NCBI GenBank assembly: GCA_900095095.1
Contig: FMBT01000296.1
Coordinates: 186,001 to 250,000, forward strand
DNA: 64,000 nucleotides
DNA from: Fragilariopsis cylindrus CCMP1102
Taxonomy: Eukaryota > Bacillariophyta > Bacillariophyceae > Bacillariales > Bacillariaceae
Direction: 5' to 3'
Shown: in pieces, positions 1 to 13,530 of the stretch
How the letters are laid out: each line of letters begins with the position of its first letter
Position numbering within the stretch: position 1 is the stretch's first letter
Notes under the pieces: generated by a model
Seen by the model: the letters and a program-made list of their open reading frames with translations, nothing else
Databases searched by the model: none
Told to the model about the DNA's origin: nothing
Made by a program: the position numbers and the translations under genes

Positions 1-35
1 TGGATATTTATTTATTTGTTTATGTTTCTGTTCTT

Positions 36-3000
36 TCATAGATTTAGGGTCTGTCCCAACATAACCTTGAACGATTCCTTTTCTTCCTCTGTCATAGTCA
101 TCATAGCACGATTGATACCTTCAACAATTCCTCTCGTTCCGATCTTTGCGGTATTGCCACCGGCTGTCATTACCTGCATCACCTCTTGACTAACACATTC
201 TTGAGTGTAATCAATGACCTTGGATTCTAATAATTGATGATTATTTCCCATCCAACCTAACATCATTTTATCATCTTCCCATTTCATTTCATCCATACCG
301 GGGGACTGTACAAACCATTGTTTGATCATATCGGTTGCCTCCAACGGTGTTGGATTTGTTACTCCACGTCCCACTGTCGATGCATCACAGATCTTCTTTC
401 GTAAATCAAACTCGGCAAGTTTTCTTCGTAAACGCCAGTAAAAGAATGATCTTGCTGTTTTCCATTCCACCTGTTGTCTAATAACACCAACTGCCTCCAT
501 ACGACCGGGCGTGTCATGTAGTTCACAAAATTGGACAGAAATCTGTTCGTAAACTGGAAGTAGTGCACACTCTCTGCTCTTGATCAATTCTTGAATGGTA
601 CCAACTTCTTTCTCTGTAAGACTATCTTTGCCATCAATCAATTGCGTATCAAGGTCGATTAATGTTTTATCGAGTCGATGCATCGTCTTGATCAAATCCT
701 TCGTACGGTACTTTACACTAGCAGCACCGTTCGCTTCGAGGACTCCACCTCTTGCACTATTTGAAGATGCGTACATTTCCATAACAGACGAATTAATTGA
801 TGCGTCTAGTACCACCCACGCTCCTCCACGGATTTCTGCAAATGGAGGAATAAAAACGAAGACTGGTTGCTCGTACGCAACGAATGCATCTACAATTAAC
901 GACCCGTACTTCAAAACTTCGTCGAACATATCACGTTGACCACCACTAAATCCACGCCAGTTTGCAAAGACGATTAAAGGTAAATCCTCGGTACGGAAAT
1001 CATTAATGGCTTGAGCAGTCTTGTATGCACTATTCGGGAACCAAACACAACCGGCCTCTTGAATGATAGCCTCAGAAGCCTTGACATCAGCAGGATCGGC
1101 TGGTTTTATATTTTCGGCCGTTCGATTCTCCGTAATGACTACACCCATTGGAATTCCACCAAGACGTGCTCTACCTACAACAACTGTTTTGGCCCAACCG
1201 GCAAGAGTTTCCTTAAAACTATCCTTGTCAAAAAATCCACTCTGCCACATACCACTGTCGTCTTCTGCTCCAGCAAGAAGTGCACGAGGGTCGTAGGGAG
1301 TTCCTTTGACCGGACTGAACCCAATCGGACGTTCAATCTCGTCTATACCTCGAATGTCCGTGATAGGGAGTAAACCACGTCGATAGGAAGGAACGTACGA
1401 TAGCCAGTTAATAGCGGCCTTCACAGCACGCAAATGATCCGTCTCAGCAAGATGAGACACACCGTTCGAATACATAATACCCGGACCTCCTAATTGGTCG
1501 TTCGTGGAGTAAACATCAACACCCATCAATTTGTTTAAGGCTTGATATCCAGTCAAGATAATAGGAGAACTTGTAGTCTTCTGAATTGTTCGTTGTCCAA
1601 GACGGACAAGGTATGCACCGATACCTACCGTCCTTCCGAGGACGATTGTCAGCGTGAAAATATCTTTGTATGCAGCACTGGTCTCTCCTGCGATTAGACC
1701 GGATCCCTTTAGGTTTTCAACTCCAAGATCTGGTTCAGATCCAATAATGTCTGTTACACGATGGACCGTTTCGCCATGATAGGTTGCAGGTTCGGTTTTG
1801 ATCGTGGGTGTGTCGGCCGTCAAGGCGGCGAAATCTTCATTGGTGACGTAGATGAAATCGAAACCGTTCTCTGGCTTCGATGGATCCTTAAATGCAACCT
1901 TAAAGGTTTTCCTCACCGAGTCAGACAGTCCGATACGTGCACCTGAGTTGGCAGCAACATATAGACGAGGGATTCTCATATGTCTAGCAAACTCGGATGC
2001 AAGTTTGAAGACTACATCCTCACGAGTTCCAAAGCTACCTGCTTTGTGCGTGATGTCATTTGCAATCAACACGACTTGTCGACCCTGTTTGAAACAAAAG
2101 TGGTAAAAAGAGAAAAAAGTTTAGAAAAAGAAAAATACTTTACAAATTTTGGATTGCAAAACAAAAGTCCCGTAGAAGGAAATGTATCAAGACTTAATCA
2201 CGGACAGAAGCTAAGAATTTTCAGTCGTGTATAATTCACAGGATTGAAAAATATCCAGTCCCGTGAACCATCATGACTTAATCACGTACCTTGGGATATT
2301 CGACAGTTTTCAATTCCATAAGCCACGCTACCATGCCAACATCGTTCGCACCCGCTCCTCGATTCGCGTGTACAAGTTCAAGATCACCATTAAGATAGTC
2401 TTGAATAGTCCAATCGTCCGCGCATGAAGAAGGATTTGAATTCTTCACGACAAGTTCGGTAGTGCACATTACCATCAAAGGACGGTTGGAGGCATGTAAT
2501 CCACCCATTTTGGCTGCCGTTATCCATTCTTCCTCAACAGCGGCCTCAAAAAGAGCTGGAAGATCGTAACAATAAAGTGTATCAGAAGATCTCAATGCAG
2601 CTCGTCGCTGGTGATCGAATGGTCTAGTAAGTGGATATGGTGTATCAACGCTTAATCCTTCCCATGAACTATCACCGGCTCCGGCAATACTAGCCTTGGT
2701 TCCACCAATAAGCTTGAAGACTCTGTCACTACCGGTTTCGTCCGCAGCCTCAACATACGTGTTCAATACGTGAACGAATCCAGTTGGATTGCTTGCCACA
2801 AGACGCAATGAGATCGGTAAGGAATCACGGCATAGCGAACAAAAGATTCTCGTCTCGACTTCAACAATACCAAGATTCGAAACACGATCGCCGTGTCTCT
2901 TTAGAATGTCCACGACTACCTGTTCAACAACAACAGGATCTAGGACGACCCTTTCAAAATCGCTGACTAAGTTAATGAAAAGGTGGTTATCCGCTCGTCC

Positions 3001-6000
3001 ATTGTCAGAACACAAATCTAGCGAATTCAATGCGTCCACTAGAATCCGTTCAAAGCTATTCGACGAGAAATCAAGTGAAAAACTCAATGCTCGAACGAAG
3101 ATACGCGCATTCTTGTTGGCCTTTTTATCCTTAGCAAGAGCCGACGTCCGTGGTGTTGACTCATACATGTGGATATGCGACGTCGAAGTATGTCTTGCAT
3201 TGAGTGTCTTGACGGAAAAGTTGGAAGCGACACGACCAAGATCAAGATGAATTGCATGACTGGGATCGATACTTCGAATGAGAGTTTCTTCCTCAAATGA
3301 AGGAGATCTGTAGGTGTATGTTGCAGGAGATGCCTCAATATCGTCAGTGGCTTCTCGATCAAACGAAACGGTAACTCGTCGGATCTGTGCTTTCTGCAAC
3401 AATTCCTTGTAGGGTGCAAGTTTTGCATGACAAATTCCAGACATCAAGTCACTTGATTTCTCGTCATTCTCGATGTTAGTCTTGGCGACAATAATATAAA
3501 GGACGTTGATTGGACCAATACTTTCACTTCCAGGTGATGTAAATTGAGGAAAGTTTTTCATGATCTCCTCAAACAAAGAAGGATCGTCGATATCATCAAT
3601 CGAATCTACAATCTTACAGACACCGGTACGAACAACATTGGATGGAACCTTTTCCAAATTACCAACAGCAAGTACCTTACCTTCTTTGTCACCTCCCTCA
3701 GTCGAATCACTTAAACTTGTTAAATTGGAAGAACTCATTGCACTCGAAAGAGCAGTCATACTCGTGACGGATGTCATTTTGTGCAATACTCTTTCGGATG
3801 ATTTGTTCAGGAAAGAAAACTTCACGATCCGTTCATCGAAGTTCTTTTCTCGGTCCTTGATCGTGTATGTACGGTATAGTCGTCGAGCATATAATTCCAA
3901 TAGACCGATCTCATCCTTTGATGATGCGACAACCTTCAGAAGTGGGAAGAATACATCCAATATAGGAGTTTGTTCTGCTAATAAATCATCAGCTTCTCTC
4001 GTATCCGATTCTGATAATTTGTGTGCTGCGTCCATAATACGTTGCTTTCTCTGTTCAAGATTTGGCATACTTTCTTGCATAAGTAATTTACGTGCCCGAA
4101 GTGCGACCTTTCCATATTCAACCCGCTGGCCGCCCATCATACCGACCTCGGAAATTGCAGGGAGTGCATTGCGAAGACTTTCAGCACCAGCAACAATCGA
4201 AATCCGTTTCGCGATTGGTGCAACATCGGTGGTTGACAAATCAACACGACATCCATCATCGATTGCATCCATAATCCGAGTAATGATGTACGACGTCGTT
4301 TCGAGTTGTTCATGTGCACGACAAATATTTAATACTGTGACAGCATCATCCTTGTGTAGTTTCCGAATATTTTCGACAGAATCTGCATAGGATGGTTCAT
4401 CACAAAACCAACGTTCAACAGATACCCATCGACGTAGGATATCAATGAAGGACTGTAATACCTTTTCTGCACCTTGTACACCATCAACCATACTACGTGT
4501 GTATGGTACAACAGCCTCCTTTAGTTGTAATGTCAAAGCAACAAATGCACTAGTCGATGCTGCATCATTCATAGAAGAAGAACATTCATCTAGTAGAGCT
4601 AATACTTGATCAGCAGGGAATCTAAAAAAAAGAAAAAATTAGAATTAAGATGAACAAATAGAGAGAGAGAAAGAGAGAGAGAGAGAGAGTAATGTAAGTG
4701 AGTGTTGTTGCATCACGTTAAGATAGAACGCACTAAACCAAATATTCCGAACGGACAACAAACAACAATACAACAACAGAATAATTAATGAAAACAAAAG
4801 AATAATAATAACGTACCGGATTTGTTTTTTACCACCATCAATATCATGTTGATGTTGTGCAATTAATTGTGTAATATTAGTAAATAATGGTGCAGGAACA
4901 CGTCCACTTAATATAGATAATTGTTCATCAATTTCTAACATTGGCAAACTAGAATCAGTAACAGCAATTGATATATCATGATCAATAACATTATCAACTT
5001 CAATTTTTTCTAATACAGAATATCCGGACATACAGGAATGTAATTCGTCAACAGCATTACGTAGAATCAATAATGGACGTTTTGAATAATTAAGTCCTTT
5101 TGTTGATTTTGCACCACCAACACCAGTACTACTCCGGGTTGATGTTCGTACGCCCCATCCTTCAACATGTAAATTACCATTAAATATTGTTGTTTTTGTA
5201 ACATTTTCTGGATTATCTAAGGTAAGTGTTGCACATAAATCACCTGGTGATAATGCAGCACCTTCATTAATTTTCCATTCAACAATACCTGATTCTTCTA
5301 CCTTTAATGGCATAAACATTTTCATTACTTCAATTTCTGCATATGGTTCACCTTTTTTAACACGTGTACCATCTGAAACTAAACGTTTTACTAATTTACC
5401 AGCAACATCTGTTCGTAATGATGTTGGATCATAATCTGGTGAAAAAACAATATTAGATCCAGCAACATTTAATCTCATACCAGTACCAGCATCACCTTTA
5501 TTTGTTAAGTATGCAACATGTGACTGACCACCAATTTCAATTAAATACCCACCATCACTTAATGGTCGTACATTACTCATAACAAATCCATTAGTGATAT
5601 CATTATTATTCGCCAATTCAATTTTAAAGGATGATAAACCTTTTCTGGTACAACGTAATTTATATTTAATACCATTTAATATTAATTCTAATTTATGACT
5701 CATCTTTAATAATGTACGTGGTGGTAATTGTCCTTTTGCTAATAATTCTAAGAATTGTTTTTCATCCTCATCACAATTTTCATAGGCTGATATTGTTGCG
5801 CCTAATACAATAAATAAATGTGAATCTTCTTGTGTTAAATCACTGACAGATAATGAATTACGTTTCATTAATGATTTGGGCTTTGTTGCAGTTGTTGTTG
5901 CTGTTGTTGTTGTTGCCGCTTCCACAATAGCTGAACCAATCCCTTCTACATTTTGTTTAATAATACCATCTAACCATGCGGTATCAATATTATTATCAAT

Positions 6001-7912
6001 AAAATCTTGTAACTCAATTAATCTGGATATATAATCGACTGTGGTGGATATATCACCACGAATACTTAATTCTTTTAATGCCAATACCATATTCCGTCGT
6101 GCCTGTTCCCGATCTACACCATTGGAAAACAAATGTCCAAATTGAGAATCGGCAAATTCATGAATACTTCCCGAACTATCCATACTAAAATATCCCCACA
6201 CGTTGGGTGTCGATCGAAAATTTAATTCTTGGATACCACCCGAGGTTGGTTTAAATCCCGCTTCCGCATTTTCCGCGGTGATACGAACGGCAATACAATG
6301 CCCATTACTGGGTTGACGTTGTGCGGTCGAAAAATCAATTCTAGATTCGATACTTTTTGGTGACGATTCAAATCGATTACGGCCATATAATGTCCGAATT
6401 TCGGGTATATTATCTAATGGAATCCCCATCGCCACCTGTAGTTGTGCCGCTGGTAAATTCACTTGTGTAATCATTTCGGTGACAGGATGTTCAACTTGTA
6501 ATCTGGGATTTAACTCCAAGAAATAAAATTTCGAATCATCTTCAGAATATAAATATTCGACAGTACCAGCATTGGAATATCCCACAGCTTTTGCTAAGGA
6601 CACCGCTGCATTTTCCATTTCTAACCACACATCGGGATTCGCTGCAATTGGTGGTCCTTCTTCAATAATTTTTTGATGTCGTCGTTGGACCGAACAATCA
6701 CGACCATTTAATGCTACTGCATTCCCATACTCATCAGCTAATAATTGTACTTCTAAATGTCTGGAGTTTGTCGACAGTTTCATAATAAAGATGGGTGAAC
6801 CCGGAACTTCACCACAGACTTGTCGATAGGCATTCGGAACTTCTTCTTCACAAGAACACATCCGAATCCCTTTTCCACCACCACCTTCACTGGCTTTAAT
6901 CATAATAGGAAAACCAATTTCGATACTAGCTTCTAATGCTTGTGATGGTGATGAGATACTAGCCTTTTCATAAGCATCTTCTGGCAAACTCCCAGATTCA
7001 CGATCGTAGGAGGCAAACACATGTTGTCCATTCCATGAGATACAGGGTACACCGGCAGATTGGGCAATGATTGTCGATCCAATTTTATCACCTAAGGCTT
7101 GCATGGGTGGTCCATCGGGACCAATGAATTTAATTTTAGGTATAGAGGCAGCTAAGGAATTGGGTAAAGCTGGATTTTCCGAGGCATGTCCCCATCCTGC
7201 CCATACGGCATGGACACCATGCAATCGTGCTAATTCGACAATTAAATTGACATTGGCATAATTATGATTATTAGATCCACCAGGGACATCAATAATCACA
7301 TCTCCCATACGAATATATTCCGCATTGGCACTATATAGAAGACGTGAGAAGAAGAAGGAATGAAGGAAAGTGTGAGTATTTATGTTTGTGTTTGATTTTA
7401 CTTAGTATTCATTTTGGGCGGGAGATGGGGTATAGGGTATGGGATGCCGTCGAAAGGAGAGTGATATACACAACTAAAAAAGACAACTCAGACAAGACAA
7501 GACAAGACAAAAACTCTGTCCCAAGAGACGAACGAAAGAGAGAGAGAGAGGTAGACACAAACAAGCACAAACACACAATTACAAACTAATAGATTACATA
7601 ATTGTATTATTAACAACGCCTGACGTACCGTAAATCTTCTGGTGTGGCCATCACGACAAATTTAATAGCACGTTCATTCCCAAATACTTCATAACACCAT
7701 TTTCTCATTGATCGAATACATTTGACGGCACCGACACCATTATTCGCAATTAATATTTTTTCAATGACAAAACTTTTATTTCCACCCAGTTCATTCACGT
7801 AGTCGGTGGGTGAATGAAACCTTTTATGTTGATGATGATTTATACTTGGATGTTGTATCTTATCATAACCTGAACCTGAATCTGAATTACCAGCTGATAA
7901 TAATTCTGACAT
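36..7912 (-). CDS. ACC: Multidomain (homomeric) acetyl-CoA carboxylase, four exons
   Basis: Makes malonyl-CoA from acetyl-CoA, bicarbonate and ATP, the committed step of fatty-acid synthesis. Exons read on the minus strand: 7912-7629, 7330-4817, 4621-2290 and 2084-36, with introns of 298, 195 and 205 nt. All three donors are GTACGT, and the joins keep frame, giving about 2392 aa, normal for the eukaryotic enzyme. Visible parts: biotin carboxylase N-terminus ([15 protein letters not shown] joined to ANAEYIRM across intron 1); ATP-grasp glycine loop GGGGKGIR near residues 244-251; biotin site EVMKM with Lys near 765; central region in exon 3; carboxyltransferase beginning [12 protein letters not shown] in exon 4 with NSGARIG. 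The N-terminus is hydrophilic, with no signal peptide or plastid ASAF motif, so I infer the cytosolic rather than the plastid isoform. Intron 2 carries a GA-rich tract at 4661-4689. Confidence 0.96.
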
Positions 7913-8039
7913 TGTTTGTGTATTGTATTGTTATTGTGTCGTTCGTCCTCTCTCGTCGTAGTTCCGTCGTCGATTTTAGATTTTAAATATTGTCGTTGCT
8001 TTGCGCCACCTTCCTTTAATTCTTCTCTATCTTTTTTGT

Positions 8040-8040
<1 letters not shown>

Positions 8041-8062
<22 letters not shown>
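8041..8062. repeat. (CT)n microsatellite
   Basis: Eleven CT dinucleotides, about 130-150 nt upstream of the carboxylase start codon. Confidence 0.95.
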
Positions 8063-8070
<8 letters not shown>

Positions 8071-8626
8071 TTCTTCCTTCCTTTTATTCCTCGTTCTTTC
8101 GTTATCTTCTTCTTCGCTATCTTAAGAAAGAAAAAAAAGACTGTCGGGAGGAGTGTCTGTACAAAAAGTCAAAGAGGAAGTAATAGATGGATGTGTGTGT
8201 CGGCAGAAAAATTCAGTATCTAAAAAAATTAGACTACCTTGTACTGTAGAAAATAATACGTACTTCCAATGCAGTCGCAAAAACCTACTATGAATTATTA
8301 ACATCAACATCATGTCATCAATTTAAAAATGCACGACGATGACGATGACGCAAGACGGCAAGACGATATATCATTAATGCATGATATGTTTTGATTGGCA
8401 AATCGACGTCATCAAGCAAATCAATGATCACATCCAAGCAACTAACGCGCAATTTTCTAACAAAAAAAGAATGCCCGCGTGGTAGGTAGACACGCAGAGA
8501 AATACTAGTATCTAAATTCTTGGATTTTGTTGCTACGGTTGCGGTGATCATGTGAGCGACGTGATGATATGACGAGCAACAATTTTTTACTTCACATCAT
8601 CATCATCAAAGAAATCACCATCACTG

Positions 8627-8651
8627 TGAATTCGGATGGCATCCGAATTCA
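8627..8651. repeat. Perfect 25-nt palindrome
   Basis: Two 12-nt arms (TGAATTCGGATG and its complement) flank a single central base. It lies about 700 nt upstream of the carboxylase start. Function unknown. Confidence 0.9.
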
Positions 8652-8760
8652 TTCAATATAGACGTACATGCACGACTTGTTCAACAAGGATGGCATATCG
8701 GCAATGTGAAGCAACAAGCAGTAGGTGTTGTTGTGCAGTAGTTACTAGCTACTACTAGTA

Positions 8761-8784
8761 GCACACACACACACACACACACCT
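8761..8784. repeat. (CA)n microsatellite
   Basis: About eleven CA units in the spacer upstream of the carboxylase. Confidence 0.95.
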
Positions 8785-8882
8785 CTCTACCACTCTACTG
8801 TATTCTAAGGATCCACCATGGTATGTTATGGCAACCAACCAATGATAACAGACAATGGAAGAAGTAGTATTAGACTATACCT

Positions 8883-8910
8883 GCATAGCATAGCATAGCA
8901 TAGCATAGCA
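8883..8910. repeat. (GCATA)n minisatellite
   Basis: Five tandem GCATA units with no interruptions. Confidence 0.95.
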
Positions 8911-10122
8911 ACTGCCTGCATGCATCATGCACTACGAGTACAGTATGCTATTAACGGACGATACGGGTACCATGCAAAGTACAGTAGATAGCATCATCTA
9001 TGAAGAGAGAGAGCACGATTGCGATGCACTTAATCTGCTTGTAAAAAAGCACAGTGAACCATATTTTGAACATTTGAAATTGATAATCGCTATGCATCAA
9101 TTGAATTGTAAATCGTCCATTCCAAGTGTGTGACGAGTTTGACGGATGCTAGCTATACTACTCGTAGATAGATTGACGATGGCGGGTCATCTTTTAAAAT
9201 AGAAGGCAGGTGGCATGAACAGGATAAAGGCGAGTGAAGTCAGTTTTAGTTAATTTGCCAGCTAGTAAGTCGTTGTTGCTTGCCTTCCTCCTGCAACCAT
9301 GTTTGAATTGATATCTATCTATTGTATATCTACATACAAGTTGCATATAAATTGTCGTGAATGCAATGGCAACCTTCTTTCCGATATTGCTTACTACTCC
9401 TAGCCATTCAACTAACAAGAATGCTGGTCCAAGTATAACCAAGATTAACTGCAGTAGTGCACAGACGTTCAATCATCATAATGCGCAGTAAACATACCAG
9501 CCACTCAAAATGCTAGAAACACTATTATTGACCATGGTGACGATGATGACGACGACTTGTTACTATCATCATTATTACGTGAAGGTAATACCTTGAAAAT
9601 ATAATAGAATCACAGCTCGCGGTGAAGTGATACCGCTCACATTTTTCCAGCATGTTGCAGGTGTATCTTCTTTCAATACAATTCATCGCCATGGTTGAAT
9701 TGACCATATTAATGCAATTGCTTACGAAGTTTTGCTTACGAAGTTTCGTTTCAGAGATAGCAAATTGAGAATTATGAGAATTACGATACGATGATGTGTG
9801 ATGGTTCGAACACATTACAAGCCTACGATTTATGTTGGTTTTTGTCATGAAGAAATAATATGCCTTCTTATGATTGAATTCCTATGATGACACGTCGTAA
9901 GTCCCCAATGGAACAAGAGAAGCCCAAAGCAATCAAGCTTTCAAAATGTAGGAATTTTAAGTGTGATTTGAATTATGAGTTCTCTTTAAAGGGCAGTGGT
10001 AGAAATCCCCACAGTGATCGTGTAAATAATGATACTGAAACTGTCCCTTAAGTGAAGGTTGTTTTTACTTCTAAATAAAACAGTACTTCTGCAGTAGAGC
10101 AACAAATACCGACTACTATAGG

Positions 10123-10167
10123 ACTTCTTCACTTGCTCCTCACTGCGTTCGTCGCAAGTGAAGAAGT
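10123..10167. repeat. 14-bp inverted repeat, 17-nt loop
   Basis: ACTTCTTCACTTGC (10123-10136) is exactly complementary to 10154-10167, so the segment can form a long hairpin. It sits about 10 nt left of the CTTCCTCCG terminus of a MITE-like element and may be part of the same mobile-element debris. Confidence 0.85.
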
Positions 10168-10177
10168 ACTATACGTA

Positions 10178-10474
10178 CTTCCTCCGCATTTGTACTGTAT
10201 GCCAGTAATATTAAACTTTGCCCTACTGTAAAAAGGCGATTTGTGACGACGACGATGATGATGACGATGATGACGATATACTTTCAGCTTCAACAGGAGC
10301 AGCCTTCTTGATTGAGAAAGAAGGTTTGGCTGTTAGCTAAAACTTAAGGTGCGTCGAGATAGCTAGCATCGTCTTGACGAAAATATCAATCAAACCATAC
10401 CACATTTACACACCTAACAAGGATAACAATAAAAGATGAAAAAATATATGAGACGTCTGTATGATCGGAGGAAG
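10178..10474. mobile_element. Candidate MITE with CTTCCTCCG ends and TA target
   Basis: The left end TA-CTTCCTCCG (10176-10186) and right end CGGAGGAAG-TA (10466-10476) are inverted copies flanked by TA, as in Tc1/mariner-type MITEs. A second right-type end, CGGAGGGAG-TA, lies at 10506-10516 within a 42-bp direct repeat (10452-10493 and 10494 to about 10532), which suggests nested or duplicated ends. No coding capacity. The terminal match is only 9 bp plus TA, so the assignment is tentative. Confidence 0.4.
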
Positions 10475-10937
10475 TATAAATGAAAACCTCTGGGACGTTG
10501 TGTATCGGAGGGAGTACAAATGAAAATCTGAGCGAAGAGAAAAGCCGCCACACGATTCATTCGATTCAATCATCAACGATGAAACGGATTACAACTGAAA
10601 ACTCGAAAAACAAATAGTCTGTCCTTTGTTTGGACATGATTTAGCTTTTATGGCAGCAGCATCGACTCAACACAAACAATTTTTTTTAATCGTCCGCCGT
10701 GTTAACGGTAAAATACATTTTTCCCAGTGAACAAAAACAATTATTTGTAAGCGTGGGGACATGATTTAGCTTTGTTCATAATATGAACACAAACAACAAC
10801 TCAAACAAACCATCATTGAAATAATTACATTTCATACTACAGTATAATTCCATTCGATTCAAACAATACCACCCAACGATTAACAAACAACAGTGCCACC
10901 TCAAAAGAGATCTCGTGCTGTACGCCTTCCTTTCAGG

Positions 10938-13530
10938 ATGTTTCCTACTACTACCTTCAACGAAAACCAGAAGAGATCTCGTGATCTAGTCCACGTTGTT
11001 GTCGAAACTGGCGAACACGAATTCGATTCGTTGCCGCCTACGAAGAAGCGAGTCAAGATCCACAAGAAGAATGTAGATCCATATATCGTCACAACAACAA
11101 CCTTAGTCTTTCCAACTACGGATATTGTGGCTGCATTTACTGTTGCTGCTGAAAAGCAAAAGAGATCCAACGACGATGACAACAATGGTGTTGTCAATCC
11201 TCCTTCACCTCTGGCTCCACGATCATCGTCCGCTCCTCCTATTGTAGTTACAACAACAACAACATCATCTGATAATGGTAAGTTAAGTTAAGTTCGTCCT
11301 CTTGTTTCTTTGATTTACACCTTATATAATATCCTCACACACAACGCAACACAACCTTCCTCCCTCCCTCCCTTTCTTATATATATACGATACACAAACA
11401 AAAAAAATTGTTCCGCTTTAGGATTTGAATCTACCACGACTACTGAACCTTTTACCACACCATCCAAATCGGAAACTGTTTGCTTCGCAGCAGCAAAATC
11501 AACACCAACGATCGTCGAAGAAGAATTTGAATCTGAATCTACCATCATCATCCAAGAGTTAGAGTTGGAATTGAAAAATTTAGAAGCTGAACGAAAGAAG
11601 AAACCCAATGATCACGCCTCATTAACTCTTCAAATTATACGTGTCAATGAGGAACTAATGGAGCAATATCCTCCAAAAAGTAAGAAAAGAGAGTGTATTA
11701 GAAAGAAAATCCGTCGCGTGGGCTTCGTCACAAATAAGTTTCAAGACGAATGGGTGGAATGGTATAAAAATCGTAAAACTCCAGAGCAAAACAAGAAGGC
11801 ATTAGTTAGGCGTCCGAATAATCGACCTCCCGTCTCTAGAATGGAAGTACTCTTGGCCAACAACAACGATGCGAATGCGCAAATATTGGCAAAAATAATT
11901 CCAGATATTGAAGCACTGAAAATCGGTGCTGCCGCAGCAGCACCATCAACCGATGTGAATGCACAAATGGCAACAAACGCAGCACCGTCACCATCAACCG
12001 ATGTCGCTTCTCCAGCAACAACAACGGTTTCTGCTGCTGCTACATCCTCAACTGCAACAATAATGAAATCGGACTCATGTGATATTGCTGATGATGATGA
12101 TGATGAACTAACAGCACAACCACCAACCGATGTGGATGCACAAATGGCAACAAAGTTGGCAAAAGCGCTGGCAGATATTGAAGCACTGATAATTCAGGTC
12201 GGTGCTGCAGCACCATCATCATCAACCGATGTGAATGCGCAAATGACAATGGCATCAAATAGTACTAGGTCATCAAATAGTACTGAGCGACCACAATTAG
12301 GAAACACTCCACAGCAACAGCACATCTATGCGTACTGGAACAGCGTGTTTTCACTACCTCCAGCACAGGTTGGTGTTGCTAATACCGTTTCTGCTGCTGC
12401 TGCATCTTCAACTGGTGATATTCATTCGAGCACAACAACGGTTTCTGCTGCTGCTGCTGCATCCTCAACTGCAACAATAATGAAATCGGACTCATGTGGT
12501 ATTGCTGATGATGATGATGATAATTTTTTCCAACTGATGTCAGAATTTCGAGCATGTCAAGCAAACAAGAACAAGAACCCACCTCCTCCTTCCCCACTAC
12601 CACGTGCTCCTACTTCTTCAAAGGATATTACCGCAACGAATACTAAGGCATCGAATAGTACTGAGTCCCCGAATTCTGGACTGAAACATCCTCCTGCTGT
12701 CAAACAAACATCACCTCCTGCATCGACATCTGATGATGATGTTGATGATGGTAGTGATCTTTACTTTTTTTCTTCAATGTCGCGAGCATTTAAAGCGAAC
12801 AAGCGGAAGGAGGAAGTGGCTTCTTCTTCCCTACTACCACATGCTCCTACTTCTTCAATGAATACTACGGCATCGAATAGAACTGAGTCCCCAAATGAAA
12901 ATCATGGTAAGAATTTTCTTGTACTGTTGTGTTATTTTTTAATATCATTATTACTTCAAAAACTAACATTTTCATTGTTCATCATTAGTCTCTTCTATGG
13001 CAGCTTCGCATGCAACATCTTCAACTTGTGGTTTTCAGTCCAGTTCGTCAATAGTTCCCACCTCTTCTGCTGCAGCTTCACATTCAACATTTGGTGCAGG
13101 ACCTACACCCGCACCCGCGGTAGCAGCTTCAACTGCTGCAGGATCAGCAGATGCGGATGTTGGTGTCGAAAAGGACCAACCTTGGAAGGGCTTTCGTGTA
13201 GTCTTTACCGGATCTATAGATGGATTGAATAGATCTAAGGCAAAATGCATAGCGGAACAGCTTGGAGCAGAATCATTTCCTAGAAGTGTGAGCAAATCCA
13301 CGGATTTGTTAGTGTCTGGAAAGAATGGTGGTGAGAAAGGGTCACAAGCCGAGGCCAAAGCCCAAAAGCTTGGTGTTACTATTATGACTTCTAATGACTT
13401 CCTGTATGCTGCAACTATTAGTAGAACTTGTACGCTTTCTTGGAATGAAAGGGCGAAAACATATGAAACTGAATATCCACCATATCCACCGTACAACAGC
13501 GACTTTTACAACAACAGGAATGGAAACTAG
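10938..13530 (+). CDS. BRCT-domain protein with Ala/Ser/Thr-rich repeats, three exons
   Basis: Exons 10938-11277, 11422-12906 and 12989-13530, joined in frame (both junctions phase 1), giving about 788 aa. A single BRCT domain lies near the C-terminus (about residues 674-750, motif WKGFRVVFTGS), of the type found in replication factor C large subunit and bacterial DNA ligase; such domains bind phosphopeptides or DNA ends. The rest is low-complexity. Copies of TVSAAA..SSTATIMKSDSC followed by an Asp run occur twice, PSTDVNAQM several times, and FRACQANK / SRAFKANK modules twice. The basic N-terminal half suggests nuclear location (inferred). I chose the ATG at 10938. The frame is open from a GTG at 10893, which sits where the paralogous exon at 17206 has its ATG. 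Exon 1 and intron 1 are homologous to those of the 15580-17206 gene. Function beyond the BRCT domain is unknown. Confidence 0.8.

Larger units (their letters stand above)
7913..10892. other. Intergenic spacer without a supported gene
   Basis: Upstream region of the carboxylase and of the BRCT gene. It begins with pyrimidine-rich sequence (CT run at 8041-8062) that may belong to the carboxylase promoter or 5'UTR. Only short ORFs with no recognisable protein are present. It contains palindromes, simple repeats and MITE-like ends listed separately. Confidence 0.6.

Noticed and set aside
4645-4816. C-terminal hydrophobic tail of the second carboxylase ORF
   Set aside because: This is intron read-through; the GTACGT donor at 4816 and acceptor at 4622 join to FPADQVL as expected for the enzyme.
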